This document shows, piece by piece, positions 16,949 to 25,311 of a DNA stretch of 64,000 bases. Every line of letters starts with the position of its first letter. The first letter of the stretch is position 1. The notes under the pieces are model-generated. The model had not been told where the DNA came from, did not search any database, and saw nothing but the letters and a program-made list of their open reading frames with translations. The position numbers and the translations under genes were made by a program. Source of the stretch: Pontibacter korlensis (GTDB taxonomy: Bacteria; Bacteroidota; Bacteroidia; Cytophagales; Hymenobacteraceae); assembly GCF_000973725.1 (NCBI RefSeq), contig NZ_CP009621.1, positions 4,519,001 to 4,583,000 of the forward strand, in the 5' to 3' direction.

Positions 16949-17857
16949 ATGATTTCCCAGCGCCACGAAATATTCTTCGAAGTAGCACGTCAGCTCAGCT
17001 TTACCAAGGCCAGCCAGACACTCTTCATAAGTCAGTCAGCCATAAGTAAGCATATCAAAGCACTGGAAGAGCATTATAAAATTGGCTTGTTCAACCGCCA
17101 CGGCAACTCAGTATCGCTCACTCCTGCAGGTGAACTGCTTTACCAAAAGTTGCTTAGGGTAAGGCAGGTTCAGCACGAGCTGTATGAGGAGTTCAGGAGT
17201 ATAAGTACAGACTTCTCGCCACAGGTACGAATGGTCATCGGCTCCAGTACTACCATTTCGCTTTATATCTTGCCACCCGTACTTTCGGCATACCTGGCTA
17301 GCAACCCTAACGTACAAATCACACTTAAAAACCGTAACTCCGAGAATATCTTAAAGGCTCTTGTAGATCATGAAATAGACCTTGGTATCATTGAAGGTAT
17401 CAACAAGGTGAACAATGTAACCTACACTCCATTTATGAAGGATGAGGTTATACCCGTATGTTCTGCTAAAAACCAACTTCGCCATCAGCAGTTGCACTAC
17501 CAGGATCTGTACAACATACCTCTTGCTCTGCGGGAGTATGGCTCCGGAACGCTAGCTGTGCTGGAAGAAGCACTCCTGGAGAAGGACATACGCCTCCACG
17601 ACATTCCTGTCAAGATCAGGTTAGGTGGAACAGAGGCTCTTAAAAACTTTGTTCGAGCTAACGATTCCTGCCTTTCATTTCTTCCAAGACCTGCTGTTAT
17701 CAAAGAACTGGAGTCAGGGGAATTGGTTGAACTTAAAATTTCAGACTTACAGCTTGGGCGCACCTTTTATTTTATCCAGCGCAAAGGCACAGAAAACGAC
17801 CTGCTTTTCAGAAACTTCATACGGTTCACCAAAAATCATTATTCCAAAACAGAATAG
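16949..17857 (+). CDS. LysR-family transcriptional regulator
   Basis: A 302-residue regulator with the N-terminal winged helix-turn-helix of LysR proteins (F-F-E-V-A-R-Q-L-S-F-T-K-A-S-Q-T-L, then I-S-Q-S-A-I-S-K-H-I-K-A-L-E) and a C-terminal type 2 periplasmic-binding-like effector domain starting near residue 90. The CysB/CbbR-like layout is clear but the effector is unknown. It ends 66 bases before a threonine-synthase-like gene on the same strand, an obvious candidate target. The ATG at 16949 is preferred over an upstream TTG because the helix-turn-helix begins right after it. Confidence 0.92.
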   Translation: MISQRHEIFFEVARQLSFTKASQTLFISQSAISKHIKALEEHYKIGLFNRHGNSVSLTPAGELLYQKLLRVRQVQHELYEEFRSISTDFSPQVRMVIGSSTTISLYILPPVLSAYLASNPNVQITLKNRNSENILKALVDHEIDLGIIEGINKVNNVTYTPFMKDEVIPVCSAKNQLRHQQLHYQDLYNIPLALREYGSGTLAVLEEALLEKDIRLHDIPVKIRLGGTEALKNFVRANDSCLSFLPRPAVIKELESGELVELKISDLQLGRTFYFIQRKGTENDLLFRNFIRFTKNHYSKTE

Positions 17858-17923
17858 GCTATTCCTAAATACTATTTTGTTTACTCATAGCTATACAACT
17901 ATTTGCCGTTGTATTTAACAGCT

Positions 17924-19126
17924 ATGGACATCACTCTTGTTGATCGATTAAGCCGCATAGACCATCTGACATGCTCTAACTGCGGCTCTACTTATTCCCC
18001 ATTCCAACAACATACTTTATCTTCCTGCTGCCACTTACCGCTGGCTGCACAATATGAGCTGCAGCATTCTTTAAGTAAGAGCATTTTAGCAAAGCGTGAA
18101 GCAAGTATGTGGCGCTACCGCGAGTTATTACCTGTTCTAAGTGAAAAGAACGTGGTAAGTCTAGGTGAAGGATTTACTCCTATTCTGGAGCTGCAGAACC
18201 TGGCCCGGCAGTACAATTTGAGCAACTTGCTGTTAAAAGATGAAGGACAAAACCCTACCGGCTCATTTAAGGCCAGAGGTTTGAGTATGGCCATATCTAA
18301 AGCAAAAGAGTTCGGAACAGAAGGGTGTATTGTACCTACCGCAGGCAATGCAGGAGTGGCAATGGCAGCCTACTGCGCTAAGGCAGGCATGAAAGCCGTG
18401 GTGGTTATGCCGCGCCATACACCGGAGGCTTTTAAGGAAGAATGCTACTGGTATGGGGCCGAAGTGGTGCTGGTAGATGGCCTGATCAATGACTGCGCTG
18501 CACGGGCTAAAGAGATAAATGCCGACGGAAAGCTTCTTGATGTCTCCACACTAAAGGAGCCTTACCGCCTGGAAGGCAAGAAAACCATGGGCTATGAGAT
18601 AGCCGAGCAGTTTAACTGGCAACTGCCAGATGTAATCTTGTACCCTGCAGGTGGAGGTACAGGCCTGATAGGTATATGGAAAGCTTTTAAAGAATTACAG
18701 GCACTTGGTTGGCTGGATGAGCATGTAAAGCTGCCTCGTATGATAGCCGTGCAAGCAGCAAACTGCCAGCCTTTGGTGGAGACATATTTCGGTAGGCAAC
18801 AAAACGCGCAGCAATATGTAGGAAAGCCAACTATAGCCAATGGTCTTGCAGTACCTCGCCCGATAGGTGAACAAATGATGCTGCAGGTAATCCAGGAGTC
18901 TGGAGGCACTGCTATCAGCATATCAGAAGAAGAGATGCTGGAGGGCTTAAGGGAGCTAGGTAAAAGCGAAGGCCTCTTTGTAGCACCTGAAGGAGCGGCA
19001 GTTTGGATGGCTGCAAGAAAACTCATTGCCACTGGCGCTATCACCAAATCTGAAAATATCCTGTTGCTTAACACAGGCTCAGGTCAAAAATATATGGCCA
19101 ACATTACTGGCATGCACAACTACTAG
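17924..19126 (+). CDS. Threonine synthase-like PLP-dependent lyase
   Basis: A 400-residue fold-type II PLP enzyme. The N-terminus carries a zinc-ribbon-like C-x2-C (17, 20) and a C-C pair (35, 36), as in one class of threonine synthase. The PLP lysine is Lys116 in N-P-T-G-S-F-K-A-R-G, and the phosphate-binding loop is G-G-G-T-G-L-I-G near 245. The domain order fits threonine synthase, which converts O-phosphohomoserine to threonine. Related cysteate synthase and diaminopropionate lyase share it. No hom or thrB gene is adjacent and a LysR gene lies upstream, so a specialised or catabolic role is equally possible. Confidence 0.85.
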   Translation: MDITLVDRLSRIDHLTCSNCGSTYSPFQQHTLSSCCHLPLAAQYELQHSLSKSILAKREASMWRYRELLPVLSEKNVVSLGEGFTPILELQNLARQYNLSNLLLKDEGQNPTGSFKARGLSMAISKAKEFGTEGCIVPTAGNAGVAMAAYCAKAGMKAVVVMPRHTPEAFKEECYWYGAEVVLVDGLINDCAARAKEINADGKLLDVSTLKEPYRLEGKKTMGYEIAEQFNWQLPDVILYPAGGGTGLIGIWKAFKELQALGWLDEHVKLPRMIAVQAANCQPLVETYFGRQQNAQQYVGKPTIANGLAVPRPIGEQMMLQVIQESGGTAISISEEEMLEGLRELGKSEGLFVAPEGAAVWMAARKLIATGAITKSENILLLNTGSGQKYMANITGMHNY

Positions 19127-19156
19127 AAGCACTTATAAATCTGGATAATTTAATTA

Positions 19157-19192
19157 CTGAGGTAGCAGGAGAATCTTGCTACCTCTTTTTGT
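19157..19192 (+). terminator. Intrinsic terminator after the threonine synthase-like gene
   Basis: A 9-bp perfect stem (GAGGTAGCA at 19159-19167 with TGCTACCTC at 19177-19185) is followed by TTTTTG, 33 bases after the stop codon. Confidence 0.85.
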
Positions 19193-20045
19193 TTAGAGGA
19201 TAGATCTATTGCTTTACTACACTAACTAACTCAAATCCGAAGCTATAGCTTACCGACAGCTACTGCAAAAACTAATGTAGACACTTGACTTACATTTACT
19301 CAAAACGCTAGACACAAAACATTTATACTCAATCAGTTATTTCGCATCATATAAAGTATATATATCACCTGTATTTTATAGTTCATTACCTGATGTGTGT
19401 GTTTTGAAGTCCTATTTATTTCAGATAAGTACATGTTTCTATAACAGAATAGGAAGAGATATCGAGGACAAAACAGCACATGGGTTAGGGCCACAGGGCT
19501 AAGCTAGCAGGAGCTATAGCCTCAGTAATGATGCATCAGGAAAAGCTTAGAATCCGGCAAAGTTAAGCGAGGTCAGGGCGCCAATGTGTGGCTGTTAAAG
19601 CTGATATTGGAGCATAGACAAAGGCTCTATACATAGACGCTCCACTAACCCTTACGAAGGTGTATGCGCAAAGCTTGTATACTCCCAAGTATACCCTATG
19701 TTTACAGGCTTGCTAATCGCGAAGTACAGACTATAATTTAGAGGGTCTTACAGCCCGGGTTGTGAAGCGGAAAAGTATGTTGGAAGCGAAAAGTATAACT
19801 GTGCCAGAAACCTATCCTTCCCAGGCTAACAGGTTATTGCTGTCACAACTTTTAGGGCATAAAAAGACCCTGCGTCACCTCCCTGGATATATGGATGCAC
19901 AACAGGGCCTGCGAAACATTGATCTAGATAAACCTCCTCAAATTTGGAACCGAACACACAGCATAATCAAATAGTTATCAATAGGTAAACTCAATAACAC
20001 GGAAGCTATACTTCATAATATTCCAAAAGAGGATCTTGCTATTGT
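19193..20045. other. 853-bp gene-poor region with possible recombinase scrap
   Basis: No intact gene is supported here. 19193-19470 is A+T-rich with no visible signal. 19480-19760 is richer in G+C, has stops in the frames I checked, and contains short inverted repeats such as TGGAGC/GCTCCA around 19615-19650. A short plus-strand frame at 19762-19974 (70 codons) includes L-L-G-H-K-K-T and Q-G-L-R-N-I-D-L-D. This faintly resembles the L-L-G-H-K-S to L-R-N-I end of tyrosine recombinases but lacks the catalytic residues. It could be a decayed mobile element or a structured RNA, and I cannot decide between them. Confidence 0.35.
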
Positions 20046-20654
20046 TTAGTTACCACCAGATACATCAGCCGCAGTTTCCAGGGTACGAAACTCCATCTGC
20101 AAGGCTTTTATCTTTACTTCTGTGTCTGTTGGAATGTTGCCGTTGATCTGGTCTTTTCGGTCATTTAGTTTTTCCAGTACTCTCTTTGCCATATCCCAGT
20201 CCTGGTTACTCCATGTACCTTTCTGTTGGCGCACATTCTCTAAAAAGGTAATGTAAGCCTCGCGCACGTTTTCTTCATTTATGGTGGCATAGTCTGCCCA
20301 TCTTCCTAAAAGGTTTCGTTCCCACTCGCCCAGACTTGCATCAGTTGCACCGCGTTGATAGGCTTCATCAGCCTCCTGGAACTCTCTTTTCAGGTTCTGG
20401 TAGTCCTGCTTCAATTCATCACTAAACTGATCCTGCTTCTGATCCAGCTCTTGCGTACGCATCTTAAAGTCATCCCGGGCACGTTCCCAATCTTCTTCAG
20501 TGCGTTCAGCAACGTTAGAGGTGGTATTACTCACCCAAGATCTGAAATCTGCAAGATCGTCTTCAATTTGCTGTTCCCTGGTTGCAGAGCAGCTGCTTAA
20601 CACCACACTCACAAATAATAGCCCTGCACTTAAACATCTAGTTATTTTCTTCAT
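20046..20654 (-). CDS. DUF6565-like helical lipoprotein
   Basis: A 202-residue lipoprotein with lipobox L-S-S-C. The mature protein is almost all charged helix, probably coiled coil (D-W-E-R-A-R-D-D-F, Q-D-Y-Q-N-L-K-R-E-F), ending in a region with spaced tryptophans (N-Q-D-W-D-M-A-K-R-V-L). It shares layout and weak motifs with the lipoprotein at 36808-37476. I start at the second ATG, right before K-K-I-T-R, because it gives a normal signal peptide. Function is unknown, and an envelope-stress or spacer role is only a guess. The 324 bases upstream, to 20978, are A+T-rich and hold no gene I can support. Confidence 0.72.
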   Translation of the reverse strand: MKKITRCLSAGLLFVSVVLSSCSATREQQIEDDLADFRSWVSNTTSNVAERTEEDWERARDDFKMRTQELDQKQDQFSDELKQDYQNLKREFQEADEAYQRGATDASLGEWERNLLGRWADYATINEENVREAYITFLENVRQQKGTWSNQDWDMAKRVLEKLNDRKDQINGNIPTDTEVKIKALQMEFRTLETAADVSGGN

Positions 20655-20978
20655 AGTACTTATCATATCTTAGTTACACTACCACAAAGTACGACACAAA
20701 GCATTTTAAGATATTTATTACCAGACACTACATGTTAACTGCTTAAACTTCCCAAAGCATACAACTCACTTAATTAAATGACTATAAGTATTTTAACAAT
20801 TCATAACCAAGGAGAAACTTACACGTAAAACCAATTAACAACGGATTATTTATATAAATAACAAGCATAAGTATATTAATAGATTCTCATCCTTGTTCGT
20901 ATAAAACCTTTGGTTGAGTAAAAACTGCAATAGCTTATACTTCGAGTATGCATGGATAAAGCACAAGTGAAGTATAAG

Positions 20979-21446
20979 CTATTTACGTTTATCAGCCTCC
21001 AATATCAGGTATTGACCACTTAAGGCAAACTGCCGGAGCACCAACTTATCTTCAGTTAACTCCTGCACTTCCCAACGAGGCATCATTGTGCTTAGGATGG
21101 ACCTACCATCTACCAGCCTTGTTTGCAGTATTATCAGCCCCCTGGAGGCCTCTAACTCCCATCGCCCCTCCTCTATTACCTCCACACCATTGATGGCATC
21201 AGGAGCTTTGTTCTGGCGCACCAGGCTATAACTTCCATTTGGCCTAAAGGTGATGCTCATTTGTTCCGTTGGGTATACAGGATTCATGTCCCCTTTGTGT
21301 GCATGCAGCTTCTCCCGCAGCACCCATGTTTTGGTTATCATTTTTAAGGAGTCAGTCGGCTGTTCTTGAGTTTGCAGCTCAGGCATTTTAAACTTTGGTG
21401 CCGGATCAGCAGTAAGAGTCAGGAAAAATAGCAGTGTTGATAACAT
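20979..21446 (-). CDS. Hypothetical exported lipocalin-like protein
   Basis: A 155-residue protein with a short hydrophobic start (L-S-T-L-L-F-F-L-T-L-T-A) likely to be a signal peptide, then a beta-rich domain with W-V-L-R-E-K-L, G-S-Y-S-L-V-R and G-R-W-E-L-E. This is the usual profile of lipocalin-like Bacteroidota proteins in which G-x-W motifs close a small barrel. No family is assigned with confidence. It is divergent from the deaminase gene at 21522, with 75 bases between. Confidence 0.65.
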   Translation of the reverse strand: MLSTLLFFLTLTADPAPKFKMPELQTQEQPTDSLKMITKTWVLREKLHAHKGDMNPVYPTEQMSITFRPNGSYSLVRQNKAPDAINGVEVIEEGRWELEASRGLIILQTRLVDGRSILSTMMPRWEVQELTEDKLVLRQFALSGQYLILEADKRK

Positions 21447-21521
21447 AGTCCTATTTTCATTCTTTTACACTCTATAACTTACGCAAAACGAGACACTTGA
21501 GCAACAACTCCAAAACAATAT

Positions 21522-22007
21522 ATGGAAACCAATAAGGAGCGACACGAAGAGTTTATGCGGGAGGCAATAAGCCTATCCATAGAAAAAATGCTGGAAGGGT
21601 ACGGCGGCCCCTTCGGCTCAGTAATAGTTAGAAACGGCACTGTTATAGCCCGTGGCTATAATAAGGTACTGCACTCGCACGACCCTACAGCACACGCTGA
21701 GGTGGAAGCCATACGCTCAGCATCACAGGTACTAGGCACCCACGACCTCTCTGACTGTGTTATCTATGCCAGTTCTCAGCCTTGCCCTATGTGCCTGGGT
21801 GCTATCTATTGGGCAAGGCTAAGAAAAGTATACTATGGAAATCCGCACCAGGAGGCGGCGCGCATTGGCTTCGACGATTCCTTTATTTATGAGGAGATTG
21901 AAAGGCCTGTGGAGCAACGTCGCATCCCGATGGTACAGCTCCTGCAACAGGAAGCTAGAAAAGCCTTTGATCTTTGGGAGCAGAAAGAGGACAAAAAAGA
22001 ATATTAG
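21522..22007 (+). CDS. guaD: Cytidine/guanine deaminase-family protein, probably guanine deaminase
   Basis: A 161-residue zinc deaminase. The active-site motif is D-P-T-A-H-A-E-V-E-A-I-R with zinc ligand His58 and catalytic Glu60, and the P-C-P-M-C motif supplies Cys88 and Cys91. The sequence after H-A-E and the C-terminal extension with conserved aromatics resemble the B. subtilis GuaD type, which converts guanine to xanthine, more than tRNA-specific TadA (typically H-A-E-x-x-A-x). Specificity is inferred from these motifs. The gene is monocistronic, with a strong terminator after it. Confidence 0.8.
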   Translation: METNKERHEEFMREAISLSIEKMLEGYGGPFGSVIVRNGTVIARGYNKVLHSHDPTAHAEVEAIRSASQVLGTHDLSDCVIYASSQPCPMCLGAIYWARLRKVYYGNPHQEAARIGFDDSFIYEEIERPVEQRRIPMVQLLQQEARKAFDLWEQKEDKKEY

Positions 22008-22096
22008 CATCTTTTTCTATCCTGCTAAAGCTAAAGACATTCTATTAATCTATAGAGGCAGGTAATTAACCTATCAACCTTGAAAGACATAAAACC

Positions 22097-22141
22097 AAAA
22101 GGCGTCTGCCACACCTAAAAGGTACAGCAGACGCCTTTTTT
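22097..22141. terminator. Bidirectional terminator between guaD and ffh
   Basis: A 13-bp perfect stem (22097-22109 with 22127-22139) starts with A residues and ends with a T run, and is placed between convergent genes. Confidence 0.9.
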
Positions 22142-22158
22142 GAAGTATAGTCTTGGGC

Positions 22159-23493
22159 TTAGCGCTTCATCATGTTAGCTAAGTTACCTAAGCCACCACG
22201 CTTGCCAGCCATCTTGTTCATAGAACGCATCATCTTACGCATGTCATTGAACTGCTTCATCAGGTTGTTTACCTGGGTTACATCTGTACCACTGCCTTTA
22301 GCAATACGTGCACGGCGGCTTCCGCTGATGATATCCGGGTTTTCACGCTCTTCCGGAGTCATAGATTTGATGATGGCCTCAATTGGTTTGAAAGCATTCT
22401 CATCGATCTCTACATCTTTCAAGGCTTTACCTACACCTGGGATCATTCCTACAAGGTCTTTGATATCACCCATCTTCTTGATTTGCTCCAGCTGTGTCAA
22501 GAAGTCGTCGAAGTTAAATTGGTTCTTGCGGATCTTCTTGTTGATGCGCTTCGCCTCATCCTCGTCAAAGGCCTGCTGCGCACGCTCTACCAGAGAGATC
22601 ACGTCACCCATACCCAGGATACGCTGGGCCATACGATCAGGATAGAACAGGTCCAGCGCCTCCATTTTCTCACCGGTAGAGATAAACTTAATCGGCTTCT
22701 CTACTACGGCACGGATAGAAAGGGCGGCACCACCACGAGAGTCACCATCCAGCTTGGTAAGCACCACGCCGTCGAAATTGATACGCTCGTTGAAAGTCTT
22801 AGCCGTATTCACGGCATCCTGACCTGTCATGGAGTCAACCACAAACAGCGTCTCGGTTGGGTTAACTGCCTTCTTGATCTCGGCAATCTCTTTCATCATC
22901 GCCTCATCCACGGCCAAACGACCAGCGGTGTCGATGATAACTACCTTTTTATGTGTTTTCTTGGCATGCTCAATAGCGTTTAGGGCAATCTGCACCGGGT
23001 TCTTGTTCTCCAGTTCAGTATAAGCCTCCACCCCTACCTGCTCGGCAAGCACCTGCAGCTGGTTAATCGCAGCTGGACGGTACACGTCGCAGGCAGCTAC
23101 CATTACAGAGCGGCCTTGTTTTTTAATGTAGTTCGCTAGTTTACCTGTGAAGGTTGTTTTCCCAGAACCCTGCAGACCAGAAATCAAGATAATGGCCGGA
23201 TCGCCTTTCAGGTTAATATCCTGCTTCTCGCCACCCATCAGCTCAGTCAGCTCTTCATGCATGATCTTCACCATCAACTGGCCCGGAGACACAGCAATAA
23301 GTACATCACGCCCAAGGGCTTTCTCCTTGATATTATCGGTTACAGTTTTGGCAACTTTATAGTTTACGTCGGCATCCACCAAGGCGCGGCGCACCTCTTT
23401 GATGGTAGTCGCTACGTTGATTTCGGTAATGCTTCCCTGGCCTTTCAGCGTCTTAAAGGCACGGTCTAACTTGTTACTTAAATTATCAAACAT
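22159..23493 (-). CDS. ffh: Signal recognition particle protein Ffh
   Basis: A 444-residue SRP54 GTPase. It binds SRP RNA and signal sequences of nascent membrane and secreted proteins and delivers ribosomes to FtsY. The N domain (1-90) precedes the G domain with P-loop G-L-Q-G-S-G-K-T-T at 106-114, D-T-A-G-R near 190 and T-K-L-D-G-D-S-R-G-G. The C-terminal M domain is methionine-rich (M-R-K-M-M-R-S-M-N-K-M). Length and order are standard. Its RNA partner gene, ffs, is also in this window at 39349-39439. Confidence 0.97.
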   Translation of the reverse strand: MFDNLSNKLDRAFKTLKGQGSITEINVATTIKEVRRALVDADVNYKVAKTVTDNIKEKALGRDVLIAVSPGQLMVKIMHEELTELMGGEKQDINLKGDPAIILISGLQGSGKTTFTGKLANYIKKQGRSVMVAACDVYRPAAINQLQVLAEQVGVEAYTELENKNPVQIALNAIEHAKKTHKKVVIIDTAGRLAVDEAMMKEIAEIKKAVNPTETLFVVDSMTGQDAVNTAKTFNERINFDGVVLTKLDGDSRGGAALSIRAVVEKPIKFISTGEKMEALDLFYPDRMAQRILGMGDVISLVERAQQAFDEDEAKRINKKIRKNQFNFDDFLTQLEQIKKMGDIKDLVGMIPGVGKALKDVEIDENAFKPIEAIIKSMTPEERENPDIISGSRRARIAKGSGTDVTQVNNLMKQFNDMRKMMRSMNKMAGKRGGLGNLANMMKR

Positions 23494-23651
23494 GTTTTCT
23501 TTCTGGATTTACCAACAAAAATAAGGAATATCAGCAATAGTTACCACTTAAATGTACGACATCAACCGCAAGGGTGATAGTTCCGCACGCGGTATATATA
23601 CAACAGGACCCACAATGGCTCGTAAAGCCTCTATTGGAATCATTAATTTCC

Positions 23652-23659
23652 TATATTTG
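23652..23659 (+). promoter_or_regulatory. Bacteroidota -7 element upstream of the GT4 gene
   Basis: TATATTTG matches TAnnTTTG exactly, with a TTG at 23634-23636 upstream (15-base spacing, shorter than usual). It lies 26 bases before the proposed TTG start codon. Confidence 0.5.
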
Positions 23660-23685
23660 GAAACAATTGCATAGATCTACTTGCT

Positions 23686-25014
23686 TTGAAAGAGACTGAC
23701 TTAACCGACATACTCTATATATCCTATTACTGGCCACCATCAGGCGGACCAGGCGTGCAGCGTGGCCTTAAGTTTTGCAAATACCTGCCCCAGTTTGGTG
23801 TGCAACCCACAGTGCTTACCGTAGACGAAAAGCAGGCTTCTTACCCTCTGCTGGACCCTACCTTCGAACAGGAAGTACCAGAGGGTCTGCAGGTATACCG
23901 TACGCCAACTTCAGAGCCTTTTGAGTACTACAAGAAGCTCTCCGGCAAAAAAGAAATACCCTACAGTGGTTTTGCCAATCAGCAGTCAAAAGACACTATG
24001 GTTGACAAGCTGTTCAAGTTTGTGCGCGGCAACCTTTTTATACCTGACGCCCGCGTGGGGTGGAATAAACATGCTATACGTAAGGCTGAAGAATTGTTGC
24101 AGACTGGTAAGTATAAAGCTATCATCACCACAAGCCCACCACATTCAACACAGTTAATCGGCCTAAAGCTGAAGAAAAAGAATAACCTGCCTTGGGTAGC
24201 CGACCTGCGTGACCCCTGGACGAACATACATTATTACGACCAGCTGTACCATACTGCCCTGGCCAAACGCCTGGATGAAAAGTACGAAAGGCAAGTACTG
24301 GAACAGGCTGATGCTATCCTTGTAACCAGCGAGGACACAAAGCGCCTGTTCCTGAACAAGCCTGCAAGTATAGATGTAGACAAAATTCATGTTTTACCAA
24401 ATGGCTACGATAAAGACGACTTTATTTACCCGAGCAAGCCACCAAAAGATGAGTTCCTGATTACCTATACAGGAACTATCACCGAAAGCTATAATATTGA
24501 TGTCTTTCTGAAGGTAATAGCGCATTTGTTGTCGGTGCACAGCGAAATAAACTATCAGCTGCGTTTTGTAGGCAAGGTGTCGGATGGCATGAAGAAGCGC
24601 ATCGAGAAAGCAGGAGTCCTTGGCATCACGGAGTTCATACCTTACGTGCCACACCAGGAGGCGATAAAATACATGATGGAGAGCACGGTGCTGTTCCTTG
24701 CAATAGCCGACGTAGATAACGTGTATGCTAACGTTCCAGGTAAGCTTTTCGAATACCTGGCCTCTAACAAACCTATTGTTGCACTAGGGCCTGTTCATTC
24801 TGATATGGACCGTATCATCGATGAGTGCGGAGCTGGTCGCTTGTTCCACTACACAGCTTATGATTTAATGCTGGACCATATGACACAATGGAGCCGTGCC
24901 TGGAAAATTAACCCGAACCTGGACCTGCCTTACATCAACCATTCCCGCTTTTCGAGAGAGGCTTTAACAGAAGAGTTGGCTGACATCATCAAGGGGTTGG
25001 CAAAAAGGAAGTAA
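23686..25014 (+). CDS. Glycosyltransferase family 4 protein
   Basis: A 442-residue GT-B glycosyltransferase. The N-terminal domain opens with I-L-Y-I-S-Y-Y-W-P-P-S-G-G-P-G-V-Q-R, a donor/acceptor loop typical of GT4 enzymes in Bacteroidota polysaccharide loci. The C-terminal half has I-T-Y-T-G-T-I-T-E-S-Y-N, Y-V-P-H-Q-E-A-I-K-Y-M and V-P-G-K-L-F-E-Y-L-A-S-N-K-P-I, the E-x7-E-like nucleotide-sugar site. The start is TTG, since no ATG occurs before the conserved first strand. It stands apart from the pse locus but may act in the same surface glycan. Sugar and linkage are unknown. Confidence 0.85.
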   Translation: MKETDLTDILYISYYWPPSGGPGVQRGLKFCKYLPQFGVQPTVLTVDEKQASYPLLDPTFEQEVPEGLQVYRTPTSEPFEYYKKLSGKKEIPYSGFANQQSKDTMVDKLFKFVRGNLFIPDARVGWNKHAIRKAEELLQTGKYKAIITTSPPHSTQLIGLKLKKKNNLPWVADLRDPWTNIHYYDQLYHTALAKRLDEKYERQVLEQADAILVTSEDTKRLFLNKPASIDVDKIHVLPNGYDKDDFIYPSKPPKDEFLITYTGTITESYNIDVFLKVIAHLLSVHSEINYQLRFVGKVSDGMKKRIEKAGVLGITEFIPYVPHQEAIKYMMESTVLFLAIADVDNVYANVPGKLFEYLASNKPIVALGPVHSDMDRIIDECGAGRLFHYTAYDLMLDHMTQWSRAWKINPNLDLPYINHSRFSREALTEELADIIKGLAKRK

Positions 25015-25039
25015 TATAGGTGTAGCATTGTTTCATAAG

Positions 25040-25089
25040 CCAGCCACATTGAGTTATACAGCACTAAGCGCAAAACTCAATGTGGCTGG
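25040..25089. terminator. 16-bp perfect inverted repeat after the GT4 gene
   Basis: 25040-25055 pairs perfectly with 25074-25089 over 16 bp, with an 18-base loop. The T run after it is imperfect, so it is probably a terminator but could be another RNA structure. The rest of 25015-25311 is A+T-rich and shows no gene. Confidence 0.6.
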
Positions 25090-25311
25090 ATCAGTTTTTA
25101 TAGCATTATCAAAAGTTGCTTTAGAAATCGTAAGCCCTACTACTACAGTTTTATAGTATAAACTTATGAAATCTAGGTCCTAAAAGAGAAACCAAAAGCA
25201 TTCAAGCCGGTTTCCAGCTATACTTAGAAATCGTATTAAGCCTAACATTTGTGTGTTATCTTTTAAGAGAGCATTTCACTTTTGCTTCTTTTATTTTTAA
25301 TACCACAGATC

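Noticed and set aside
19480..19760. Group II intron or tmRNA/RNase P RNA
   Set aside because: The base composition suggested a structured RNA, but I could not find a domain V, the tmRNA ends or the RNase P core, so I list it only as unexplained.
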